5,652 nt of DNA from Bacillota bacterium (GCA_021820165.1 JAKADW010000160.1:1-5652); one strand, 5' to 3'. Counted from the first letter of the stretch, positions 1 through 5,652 are shown. Made by a program: numbers and translations. Notes: a model not told the origin generated them from the sequence alone.

Positions 1-198
1 CCAATGGGAGTCGTTTAAAAAAAGTCCTGACGGGTCCATAGCCCCAGACAAGACCCGCGACAATTGGATGCGGTCGTATCCAGGGTAGGGTTCATCACCA
101 AAAACCGTCACATGATAGGCATTAGGAGCGACATCCACCAATTGCTCAACAAATCTCGTCCCTGCCATCCCGTTTCCTATCACTACAATTTCTTTCAC
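1..198 (-). CDS. nirB: N-terminal fragment of a NirB-like FAD/NAD(P)H-dependent nitrite reductase large subunit (runs off the left edge)
   Basis: Read on the minus strand from a GTG at 198, the frame stays open for 66 codons to the window edge and encodes MKEIVVIGNGMAGTRFVEQL and onward. Residues 4-13 form a beta strand plus the glycine-rich FAD dinucleotide loop GNGMAG. Residues 33-52 (FGDEPYPGYDRIQLSRVLSG) are the second conserved block of NirB/NasB-type flavoproteins, where a Tyr-Asp-Arg motif follows an acidic and proline-rich turn. In that family this cytoplasmic domain passes electrons from NAD(P)H through FAD toward a sirohaem centre. The start is supported by GGAGGG at 205-210 with 6 nt spacing. 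Only the N-terminal FAD-binding part is visible, so a stand-alone NAD(P)H:rubredoxin or ferredoxin reductase of the same superfamily cannot be excluded. It is divergent from the neighbouring transporter operon and probably unrelated to it in function. Confidence 0.75.
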   Translation of the reverse strand, partial: MKEIVVIGNGMAGTRFVEQLVDVAPNAYHVTVFGDEPYPGYDRIQLSRVLSGAMDPSGLFLNDSHW

Positions 199-231
199 GA
201 GATTCCCTCCATGAGCCAAATAAGTGACTAC

Positions 232-237
232 ATTATA
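232..237 (-). promoter_or_regulatory. Candidate -10 element of the NirB-like gene
   Basis: The minus strand carries a perfect TATAAT, read from 237 to 232, in an AT-rich stretch 34 bp before the GTG start. No recognisable -35 is present at the usual 16-18 bp upstream: the bases at 260-255 read ACACAA. A strong -10 with no -35 is typical of activator-dependent promoters, which would fit an anaerobically or nitrogen-controlled nitrite reductase. The activator dependence is inference. Confidence 0.5.
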
Positions 238-284
238 TAATATTTTTGATCATTTTGTGTTGTTTTTGTTTTGCGCGACATTGG

Positions 285-302
285 TTTGTGACATTTTACA
301 AA
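285..302. promoter_or_regulatory. Imperfect inverted repeat, possible activator site of the NirB-like gene
   Basis: TTTGTGA and TTACAAA flank a 4-bp centre. Six of the seven arm positions pair, the exception being G290 opposite T297. The centre lies about 68 bp upstream of the start expected from the -10 at 232-237, a distance used by class I activators. The half-site TTGTGA recalls Crp/Fnr and Rex sites, but the spacing is shorter than the usual spacing of either family. The protein that binds, if any, is not identified. Confidence 0.3.
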
Positions 303-385
303 AATTCCTTCCAATTATCATAGCAAACTAGTCGCTCTTGACACCAAGGCTTGGGAAGAATCTTCACTTGTGAACAATTCCTTGA

Positions 386-414
386 TTGACACCAGCCAGT
401 CCATCCACTAATGT
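386..414 (+). promoter_or_regulatory. Candidate sigma-A promoter of the five-gene transporter operon
   Basis: A perfect TTGACA -35 at 386-391 is followed after 17 bp by TAATGT at 409-414, a weak -10 matching 3 of 6 consensus positions. The start would fall near 421, inside the palindromic operator. A second -10 reading, ACTAAT at 407-412 with 15 bp spacing, is possible. The good -35 and position make this the best promoter candidate before the regulator gene, but the -10 is not certain. Confidence 0.5.
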
Positions 415-417
415 CTA

Positions 418-442
418 AGTGTACTAATTGTATTAGTACACT
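418..442. promoter_or_regulatory. YtrA-type GntR operator, near-perfect palindrome
   Basis: Two 11-bp arms, AGTGTACTAAT (418-428) and ATTAGTACACT (432-442), are exact reverse complements around the 3-bp centre TGT. The outer GTGTA...TACAC fits the general form GT-N-TA...TA-N-AC described for operators of the YtrA subfamily of GntR regulators. The site covers the expected transcription start and ends 21 bp before the start codon of a YtrA-type regulator, so autorepression by occlusion of RNA polymerase is the simple reading. Binding is inferred from motif and context. Confidence 0.8.
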
Positions 443-447
443 AATAC
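430..447. repeat. Second palindrome overlapping the operator
   Basis: GTATTAGTACACTAATAC is an inverted repeat with perfect 8-bp arms and a 2-bp centre. It shares its left half with the right arm of the 418-442 palindrome, giving three related half-sites in alternating orientation. It could be an extra operator half that allows a second dimer position. In the mRNA it could form a small hairpin ending 4 nt before the ribosome binding site. Confidence 0.55.
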
Positions 448-463
448 GCTCAGGAGGGTAGCT

Positions 464-865
464 ATGTGGTTTCAGGTCGACCCTCGATCATCTATCCCGA
501 TTTATCAACAAGTCATCGATGGGGTCAAGCAATCAGTGGCCAAAGCTATCGTCAGCCCCGGGGATAAGTTGCCCTCCGTAAGAGAGTGTGCCAGTTCCAT
601 GATGCTTAACCCTAATACCGTGGCCAAAGCCTATCAAGAATTGGAACGTTTAGGAATCATCGAGGTAGTACGCGGGCGAGGCACCTATGTCGCTCAGCCC
701 ACTACCCCCATCAACCGGGAAAAACGCCTCTCAGAACTACGTCACTCCATCAAAAGGCTCTTAATTGAGGCACACCACCTGCAACTTGATGACGACCAAC
801 TCTTAGACTTATTTCATCAATCCATGAGTGAATGGCACGAAGAGAAAGGACGCCATGTTCTATGA
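464..865 (+). CDS. YtrA-subfamily GntR transcriptional repressor of the ABC operon
   Basis: The 133-residue protein begins MWFQVDPRSSIPIYQQV, the characteristic opening of YtrA-type GntR regulators. Residues 12-77 form the winged helix-turn-helix: KLPSVRECASSMMLNPNTV (35-53) is the recognition region and GRGTYVA (71-77) is the wing. The C-terminal part (about 81-133) is short and helical, as expected for the small dimerisation tail of YtrA members, and has no room for the large ligand-binding domain of FadR or HutC types. The ATG at 464 follows AGGAGGG at 452-458 with 5 nt spacing. A palindromic operator lies immediately upstream and an ABC operon immediately downstream, so it most likely represses itself and the transporter genes until an inducing compound is present. 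Relatives include Bacillus YtrA and Staphylococcus PmtR. It overlaps the next gene by 4 bp (ATGA). Confidence 0.93.
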   Translation: MWFQVDPRSSIPIYQQVIDGVKQSVAKAIVSPGDKLPSVRECASSMMLNPNTVAKAYQELERLGIIEVVRGRGTYVAQPTTPINREKRLSELRHSIKRLLIEAHHLQLDDDQLLDLFHQSMSEWHEEKGRHVL

Positions 866-1773
866 GGACCACGATTGAAATGCGTGGGGTAAGCAAAACC
901 TTTGGCCAGACCCCCGTCTTAAAAAATATTAATTGGGCCGTACAAGACGGGACCATTTGCGGACTCATCGGTCCCAATGGCTCCGGAAAATCGACGCTCT
1001 TACGTTTGGCTCTCGGCACGATTCGTGCGACCCGAGGAGCCATCCAAATTCTCGGTCATCAAATGACCGGAGAAAATTCTTATATCCGCCAACACGTTCA
1101 GTACCTAGCACCAGGTCACCTTGCCTTTGACTCGTTTTTGGTTGAGGATTCCATGCGATATGCGCGATACCTGTATCCCAAATGGGATGACACGCGATTT
1201 GGCCGATTTCTAGAATCATTAGATATCTCCTTACAGCGTCCCATTAGCCGCCTGTCTATGGGCCAACAAGCCAGCCTACAGATGGCCGTTGCCCTCTGTA
1301 CCCATCCCGACCTTTTGCTTATGGATGAAGCCACCAACGGTCTGGATTTAGTTATCAAACGCCAACTGACGCAACTAATGATTGATATGGCGACCGAGGA
1401 AGGAACAACTGTAGTGATTACATCGCATAACGTGAGTGATATCGAACGCATCACAGAAAACCTTACAATCCTTTTAGACGGCACCATCATTTGCAATTCA
1501 TCAGTCGACCAATTTAAACATCGGCTAACCCGCCTACAAGTAGTAATGCCCCCTCGTTGGTCTCCCTCGCCATCACAGTATCCTCAAATTAAACACATTG
1601 AATCCAGAGGTCGTGTATGGTTACTGACCATCGACGGCCCCATCAATTCGATGGTGCAAGAGTTCCGTAAAAACGGAGCCATATTAGTCGAACCGCTTGA
1701 GATGGATTTGAGCGACGCCTACCAAACATTTTTACAATTGGAGGGATATACCCGTGAAGCACTCCGTTGGTAA
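862..1773 (+). CDS. ABC transporter ATP-binding protein, YtrB/PmtA-like (first ATPase)
   Basis: Read from the ATG at 862, this is a 303-residue cytoplasmic ATPase. The nucleotide-binding domain covers about residues 5-215: Walker A GPNGSGKST (37-45), signature LSMGQ (131-135), Walker B LLLMDEATNGLD (151-162) with catalytic Glu156, and H-loop His189 in ITSHN. The Q-loop region reads YLAPG (81-85) and lacks an obvious Gln. The segment YPKWDDTRF (105-113) is typical of the YtrB-like branch of drug and peptide exporters. Residues about 220-303 form a C-terminal extension usual in this branch. The start at 862 is chosen because it overlaps the regulator stop as ATGA and places the conserved MRGVSKTFG block near the N-terminus. 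Its own Shine-Dalgarno (AAGGA at 846-850) is distant, so translation is probably coupled to the regulator. An in-frame ATG at 832 would add 10 residues. It should power the permease encoded next. Confidence 0.9.
   Translation: MRTTIEMRGVSKTFGQTPVLKNINWAVQDGTICGLIGPNGSGKSTLLRLALGTIRATRGAIQILGHQMTGENSYIRQHVQYLAPGHLAFDSFLVEDSMRYARYLYPKWDDTRFGRFLESLDISLQRPISRLSMGQQASLQMAVALCTHPDLLLMDEATNGLDLVIKRQLTQLMIDMATEEGTTVVITSHNVSDIERITENLTILLDGTIICNSSVDQFKHRLTRLQVVMPPRWSPSPSQYPQIKHIESRGRVWLLTIDGPINSMVQEFRKNGAILVEPLEMDLSDAYQTFLQLEGYTREALRW
1740..1745 (+). promoter_or_regulatory. Ribosome binding site fixing a GTG start inside the preceding gene
   Basis: GGAGGG lies 8 nt before the GTG at 1754, within the last codons of the first ATPase gene. 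It supports the GTG over the later in-frame ATG at 1793, which has only a weak purine stretch before it. Confidence 0.7.
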
Positions 1774-2824
1774 CTTGCTCTCCAAAGTGGTCATGATTAA
1801 ATGGCCGCATTTAATACCTGCCCTCGCGTTTCGAGAATTCCGGATTAATCGCGGCTTATATCTTTTTTCGGCCATCGCCATCCTCGCTCCTTGGGGATAT
1901 TTTGTATTGTTTCCTCCGGATAACCTAACGCTGAGCTCACATATGTATTGGCACGGAATCGTTCAAGAATATACCGCCTTGCGTGTGCGATATTTCGATG
2001 CAATGGTATCCGGGCTGTTGGGTATTGCCGTATTTTGGCATGACCGGGTTCGGGGACACTTAACCATCATGTTAGAAGGACCGGTGCGACGTCGCGACCT
2101 TCTTTGGACAAAGATGGTGTTTACCGCCGCAACCCTATTCATAACATCGGGAGTTATTACCATCGGTCTAATGGCCATGGTGTTGAGCCACGGCTTTCCA
2201 CACGATGTCGCAACCATTGCGGCCCAATCGTTGTCATTGACTTCCATTAATTTGGCCACGACATGGACTACCCTGGCCACCACAACTATCGTAGGCAGCG
2301 CCATATTGTCCGTAATGGCGTTTGGCCTGTGGAGTATCAGCCCTATCATCATAGCGCTGATGATAGGGCAACGAATCATCCCCGTCCCGCAGCCAAATCA
2401 TTGGGCTACCATCATCTCGCGTTTGTCACCGTTTCCTCCTTATATTTCTTCATCTCCCCCCAGTTGGGGATACACAGCGGCCTTCTTCATTTGGAGCTTC
2501 ATCATTGCGGCGTTGGGATTTTGGTGGTGGGACCTTGCGCCATGGGAAACATTGGACCAACCGTTCCCCTTCGCCATACAATGGCAGATTTTGTACGCTA
2601 TCTTGGCATTTTTTTCGGGATTGGTTCTATTGGACCCCATTTTCCTCATGCACCAGATACCGATTTCCCTTCAGCGGACGATTTGGGGTATGGTGGGTTT
2701 AGGGGGATTTTACATTTGGCGCTGGATTTTCCATAAATCCTGCCATTCACCTAATACAAATACACTCGATAAATCAGAGGCACGATCGCTCGAAATCGTT
2801 AAAGGCTTAACAGGAAAGGAATGA
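1754..2824 (+). CDS. ABC transporter permease, multi-pass membrane protein (first permease)
   Basis: This 356-residue hydrophobic protein has about seven or eight predicted membrane segments, near residues 35-54, 84-96, 121-145, 165-186, 187-205, 241-258, 277-297 and 307-326. A cytoplasmic loop at about 97-120 contains EGPVRRRDLLWTKM, the Pro-hydrophobic-Arg-Arg followed by Lys pattern that ABC-2-type permeases place before their second membrane helix, where the ATPase usually docks. The positively charged start (KWPHLIPALAFREFRINRG) is expected to be cytoplasmic. The proline- and aromatic-rich stretch 209-240 and the WWWD at 257-260 are unusual. The tail (327-356) is polar. The gene uses a GTG start and overlaps the upstream ATPase gene by 20 bp. 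It overlaps the downstream ATPase gene by 4 bp. It probably forms part of the transmembrane channel of the exporter. The substrate is unknown and the family assignment rests on topology, one motif and context. Confidence 0.8.
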   Translation: MKHSVGNLLSKVVMIKWPHLIPALAFREFRINRGLYLFSAIAILAPWGYFVLFPPDNLTLSSHMYWHGIVQEYTALRVRYFDAMVSGLLGIAVFWHDRVRGHLTIMLEGPVRRRDLLWTKMVFTAATLFITSGVITIGLMAMVLSHGFPHDVATIAAQSLSLTSINLATTWTTLATTTIVGSAILSVMAFGLWSISPIIIALMIGQRIIPVPQPNHWATIISRLSPFPPYISSSPPSWGYTAAFFIWSFIIAALGFWWWDLAPWETLDQPFPFAIQWQILYAILAFFSGLVLLDPIFLMHQIPISLQRTIWGMVGLGGFYIWRWIFHKSCHSPNTNTLDKSEARSLEIVKGLTGKE

Positions 2825-3768
2825 ATACCATGGTAAATAGATCCGATTTAATGATTGATGTGCGTGGGGTGAGCAAACAATATGGTCGCTTAACCGCCGT
2901 CAACGATGTCTCTTTTCACGTATCGCGAGGGGAAATCTGTGGATTTCTCGGTCCCAATGGCGCGGGCAAAACCACCACCTTGCGCATGATGTTGGGATTA
3001 GTACGTCCGACCTCTGGACAAATCTTTATCCAAGGCACGGACGTGCACGCCCATTCGGCGAACGCTTTAGCCCACGTTGGGGCCATTATCGAAGAGTCAC
3101 GATTCTACCCATATCTGACCGGAGAACAAAACCTTCGCCAGGTTCTGCGCCTGAGAGGTCTGGAAATCAGCCCCACCGTCGTGCGCGAGCGTTTAGCCGA
3201 AGTTGGTCTAGAACAGGCCGCCAATCGCCGAGTCAAGGGCTATTCCTTAGGAATGCGACAGCGCCTGTCGTTAGCTCTAGCCATGCTCCAAGACCCTCAT
3301 CTCCTCATATTGGATGAACCAATGAATGGGCTCGACCCATCGGCCATCCGCGAATTCCGTTTGCATCTACTCAAGTTGTCCCAAGCTGGGGTAACCATTT
3401 TGCTATCTAGCCACATTTTGTCGGAAGTCGAACAATTGGCTACTCGAGTCATTTTTTTAAACAAGGGCCAAGTGGTCGGAATTGACGACCGAACCCAAAG
3501 TCATGCCGTCCACGCTTATGTGCGCGCAACCGATTCGTTGGCATTAACGACATGGTTTAAAGACCATAACGTCGTGCCCACCCCTGTCGAGAACGGAGCC
3601 TTTACCTTCCCCCTTTCAACCCCTGGCGACATTTCCGAATTGATTCGTCAATGGGTCTTAGCTGGCATCCACATTCTAGAAGTCAAACCCTATGCCGCCG
3701 ACCTCGAAGCCCAATATCTTGAGCGAATGTCCCCCCGGGCGGGCGATTCCATTCAACCCGTTATATAA
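2821..3768 (+). CDS. ABC transporter ATP-binding protein, BcrA-like (second ATPase)
   Basis: This 315-residue ATPase has a complete nucleotide-binding domain: Walker A GPNGAGKTT (44-52), signature YSLGMRQRL (141-149), Walker B LLILDEPMNGLDP (161-173) with Glu166, and H-loop His198 in LLSSHIL. The Q-loop region reads GAIIEESRFYPYLTGEQNL (87-105), with Glu in place of Gln. This feature and the LGMRQ signature mark the BcrA/lantibiotic-immunity branch of ABC exporters. Residues about 225-315 form the C-terminal extension common in that branch. The ATG at 2821 overlaps the permease stop as ATGA, but AGGAAAGGA at 2812-2820 abuts it. The in-frame ATG at 2830, with AAGGA 9 nt upstream, is an equally good start and would remove 3 residues. 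It is closer to the family consensus than the first ATPase of the operon and probably drives the permease encoded next, or pairs with the first ATPase in one complex. Confidence 0.93.
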   Translation: MNTMVNRSDLMIDVRGVSKQYGRLTAVNDVSFHVSRGEICGFLGPNGAGKTTTLRMMLGLVRPTSGQIFIQGTDVHAHSANALAHVGAIIEESRFYPYLTGEQNLRQVLRLRGLEISPTVVRERLAEVGLEQAANRRVKGYSLGMRQRLSLALAMLQDPHLLILDEPMNGLDPSAIREFRLHLLKLSQAGVTILLSSHILSEVEQLATRVIFLNKGQVVGIDDRTQSHAVHAYVRATDSLALTTWFKDHNVVPTPVENGAFTFPLSTPGDISELIRQWVLAGIHILEVKPYAADLEAQYLERMSPRAGDSIQPVI

Positions 3769-3786
3769 ATCAGGAGGTTTTAAACT

Positions 3787-4938
3787 ATGCCAGCACGTCG
3801 TGGAGTCTTTTTAGCCCTATACCGCAACGAACTTGAGAAGGTCTGGCGCCATCGCGGCCGCGCACTTCTCATCGTCCTGATCTTGTTTGTGCTAGGCGGC
3901 AACTATTTGAGCTATCGTGCCTACCACCAACAACAAATGGCGATCGTGCAAAGCATTGCCGCGGCCAAAGCCCAAGTGTCTCATGCCCAAAGCCAACTCG
4001 CGAACGCCCCAGCGAGCAAAAAATCGAACCTGCGACATATAGTCATAGCCGATAAGCAGATGTTGTCCCAAATGGAGAGTCAATCGGGCCAAAGGGTTAA
4101 CACGCGCCAACAGCTCCACCAACTCCAGGCGGGGTTGGCCAATCAGCCACTCTCCGCACGAGGCAACACGCAAGAATTTATCGCACTAGACCGCTACCGC
4201 TTGTCGCACGGCATAACGTCCTACGCCCCCAACGGCAATAACGGGTTGCGATTAGTGGGCCAAATATTTAGTACAGGGGTCATGATGCTCATCGCCTTGG
4301 TGGCCATCGGCATTTCGGCGGACCGCATGTCTGGCGAGTTTGAAGGAGGCACTTGGGGCGGTTTACTATTACACGCGCCCTATCGACGTTTAGCCTACAG
4401 CGCGAAAAGTCTAGCCTCTATTACCATCATATGGCTCTTTATGATTGCGGCCGCGCTCGGTTTTTTGGGCGGTGGTTCGCTGTTGATGGGCATCGGAAAC
4501 GCGAACGCACCGCATATTGTCGGTCCGCATTTTACACTACAAAACAGCATTCCACCTCAACTGATTGTTCCTAGCCAGCATTTCCCAATCATTCCGCAGT
4601 GGTCCTATGATTTTGCAGCAATGGGACTGGCCATGTTTTCGGTGGGGATATTGGTACTCGTCGTAATGGCCATTTCCATCATCACGCGATCAACCGTCAT
4701 ATCGCTCATTGCCGGTGCCCTCTTGGTCATCAGTCGGGACTTAGCACATTTAGTGGGGCCTTTGTCAGTGCTTGATCCTGCCATCCACCTTAGCCTTATC
4801 GCCGACTGGACTGGGCAGTTAGCCCAACAATATGTGATGCCGTCGCTCACTTTACCCAGCGGTATCCTCATCTTGACCCTCTGGGGAGGCATCAGCCTTT
4901 TGTTTGGCCTGTGGTGGTCGCAGCGTCAGGACGTCTAA
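3787..4938 (+). CDS. ABC-2-type transporter permease with a long extracytoplasmic loop that may form a coiled coil (second permease)
   Basis: This 383-residue membrane protein has a basic cytoplasmic N-terminus (MPARRGVFLALYRNELEKVW) and about six membrane segments: near residues 26-43, 157-177, 210-233, 278-299, 302-318 and 358-378. Between the first two lies a polar domain of about 110 residues (45-155), rich in Gln, Ala, Ser and Lys with heptad-like spacing up to about 118, so a coiled coil outside the membrane is likely. A cytoplasmic loop (179-209) contains SGEFEGGTWGGLLLHAPYRR, the ABC-2 pattern of Glu, Gly-Thr, a Pro-Tyr-Arg-Arg turn and then Lys207. This architecture is seen in ABC-2 permeases such as NatB and bacitracin or lantibiotic exporters. 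The start follows AGGAGG at 3772-3777 with 9 nt spacing, giving the gene independent and strong translation 18 bp after the second ATPase. It is the last gene of the operon. No intrinsic terminator follows its stop. Confidence 0.85.
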   Translation: MPARRGVFLALYRNELEKVWRHRGRALLIVLILFVLGGNYLSYRAYHQQQMAIVQSIAAAKAQVSHAQSQLANAPASKKSNLRHIVIADKQMLSQMESQSGQRVNTRQQLHQLQAGLANQPLSARGNTQEFIALDRYRLSHGITSYAPNGNNGLRLVGQIFSTGVMMLIALVAIGISADRMSGEFEGGTWGGLLLHAPYRRLAYSAKSLASITIIWLFMIAAALGFLGGGSLLMGIGNANAPHIVGPHFTLQNSIPPQLIVPSQHFPIIPQWSYDFAAMGLAMFSVGILVLVVMAISIITRSTVISLIAGALLVISRDLAHLVGPLSVLDPAIHLSLIADWTGQLAQQYVMPSLTLPSGILILTLWGGISLLFGLWWSQRQDV

Positions 4939-4945
4939 GCGACCT

Positions 4946-5652
4946 CTAGCGGGGGGAATTAACTCCGCCGAGACTAAGGCTTGGGCCTGTAGCCAACGGC
5001 AATCCGATCGTCACCCGTCGCAAGGGCGTAAAGCGCTCGGCTGGGACGGGTTTCCCTATCATGTAGCCTTGTATCAACTGACAACCGACATCGACCACAA
5101 AAGCATACTGCTCGGCAGTTTCCACGCCTTCCGCCACCACCTTCATGTCCAGTTGACGTGCAATATCGACAACATGGCGCACAACATGTTCATCAAACGC
5201 ATTCTGGCCAATGCCGTTGATAAACTGACGGTCAATCTTGACCGAATCAAATGGAATGCGGCGCAAGTGGCCCAAAGAGGTGTATCCCTCACCAAAGTCA
5301 TCCAACGACAACCGTACGCCTAATGCTTTAAGTTGACCAAAAATCTCCCAAACGTTCGACGCATTAGCCAATACTAGAGTCTCTGGCACCTCTAATACCA
5401 ACCGATGAGGCCGCACTCCTGATGCAGTCAAAATTTGTTCAAAATGATGGAGAAATCGCGGGTTGGTCAGGACATCAGGGGTCACATTAACCCCCACCCG
5501 AAAGTCCGGTGCCAAATTTAAAGTGGTTTCCCACGCATGCATTTGTTCAAAGGCACGCGTCATCACCCAATAGTCAAGCCAGTCGCCATGGCCAGAATCG
5601 GTGAAGTTGGACAAAAAATCCGGGGGCATTAATAATCCCCGGTGTGGATGCT
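4946..5652 (-). CDS. C-terminal part of an EAL-domain cyclic-di-GMP phosphodiesterase (runs off the right edge)
   Basis: The frame ends at TAG 4948-4946 and is open to the right edge. It does not start at the internal ATG at 5629: the codons before it read HPHRGLL, matching the block just after the E-A-L motif in this family (LRW..P..GL), so the gene continues past the window. Counting from that Met as 1, the metal and catalytic positions of EAL phosphodiesterases are present: Asn48 in VGVNVTP, Glu80 and the loop-stabilising Glu83 in LEVPE, Asp110-Asp111 in DDFGEGYTSL, Lys131 in VKID, Glu168 in AEGVET, and Gln187 in IQGY. An active enzyme cleaving c-di-GMP to pGpG is therefore likely. The EAL motif itself and any GGDEF, PAS or membrane part lie outside. 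Small departures from consensus are LEVPE for LEITE and FGEGY for FGTGY. The last 25 or so residues are non-conserved. It is convergent with the transporter operon, 7 bp apart. Confidence 0.93.
   Translation of the reverse strand, partial: HPHRGLLMPPDFLSNFTDSGHGDWLDYWVMTRAFEQMHAWETTLNLAPDFRVGVNVTPDVLTNPRFLHHFEQILTASGVRPHRLVLEVPETLVLANASNVWEIFGQLKALGVRLSLDDFGEGYTSLGHLRRIPFDSVKIDRQFINGIGQNAFDEHVVRHVVDIARQLDMKVVAEGVETAEQYAFVVDVGCQLIQGYMIGKPVPAERFTPLRRVTIGLPLATGPSLSLGGVNSPR

Noticed and set aside
355..374. Small overlapping inverted repeats GAAGA/TCTTC and TTCAC/GTGAA, considered as a regulator site
   Set aside because: Five-base arms are too short to distinguish from chance in AT-rich intergenic DNA, and they match no consensus that I recognise.
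338..394. TTGACACCA occurring twice (338-346 and 386-394), considered as tandem promoters
   Set aside because: Only the second copy has any -10-like element at a suitable distance. The first is followed by TCTTCA at 17 bp, so the repeat is probably chance.
832..861. Upstream ATG at 832 as start of the first ATPase
   Set aside because: It would overlap the regulator by 34 bp and add residues not seen in the family. The ATGA overlap at 862 gives the canonical N-terminus.
2263..2736. Plus-strand open frame of 157 codons inside the first permease gene
   Set aside because: It is an out-of-frame shadow. The permease frame has membrane segments and ABC-2 motifs, while this one has no family features or ribosome binding site.
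4949..4968. Short stem GCGGGG/CTCCGC with an 8-nt loop near the convergent stops, considered as a terminator
   Set aside because: It contains a G-U pair, lies within the 3' end of the EAL coding region, and has no T-run after it on either strand.
4904..5323. Plus-strand open frame of 139 codons opposite the EAL gene
   Set aside because: It starts inside the second permease gene, has no ribosome binding site or recognisable motif, and lies antisense to a clearly conserved EAL domain.

Overview
The window looks like chromosomal DNA of a moderate-GC Gram-positive bacterium. All visible Shine-Dalgarno sequences are strong (AGGAGG-like), starts include GTG, and the regulator and transporters are of Firmicutes type. 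A Sulfobacillus-like acidophile would fit the roughly 50% GC and the gene families, but that is an impression, not a demonstrated assignment. No RNA gene, insertion sequence, CRISPR array or attachment site is visible.

Layout. At the left edge, on the minus strand, lie the first 66 codons of a flavoprotein that reads like the N-terminus of the NAD(P)H nitrite reductase large subunit (NirB). A 265-bp divergent intergenic region follows (199-463). It holds a TATAAT-type -10 for the leftward gene, an imperfect inverted repeat further upstream, and a TTGACA promoter for the rightward operon. Two overlapping palindromes lie over the expected transcription start of that operon.

From 464 to 4938 there is a tightly packed five-gene operon: a YtrA-subfamily GntR repressor, an ABC ATPase, a multi-pass permease, a second (BcrA-like) ABC ATPase, and a second ABC-2-like permease with a long extracytoplasmic loop that may form a coiled coil. 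The first four genes overlap at their junctions (4, 20 and 4 bp), and the last gene is 18 bp downstream with its own strong ribosome binding site. The order regulator-ATPase-permease-ATPase-permease matches the pmtRABCD peptide exporter locus of Staphylococcus aureus and resembles the Bacillus ytr operon. The likely picture is an autorepressed two-ATPase, two-permease exporter that responds to membrane- or wall-active compounds or exports amphipathic peptides. The substrate cannot be read from the sequence.

At the right edge, convergent with the operon and only 7 bp from its last stop codon, is the C-terminal part of an EAL-domain cyclic-di-GMP phosphodiesterase on the minus strand. All catalytic positions inside the window are intact. 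The EAL motif itself and anything N-terminal to it lie beyond the window.
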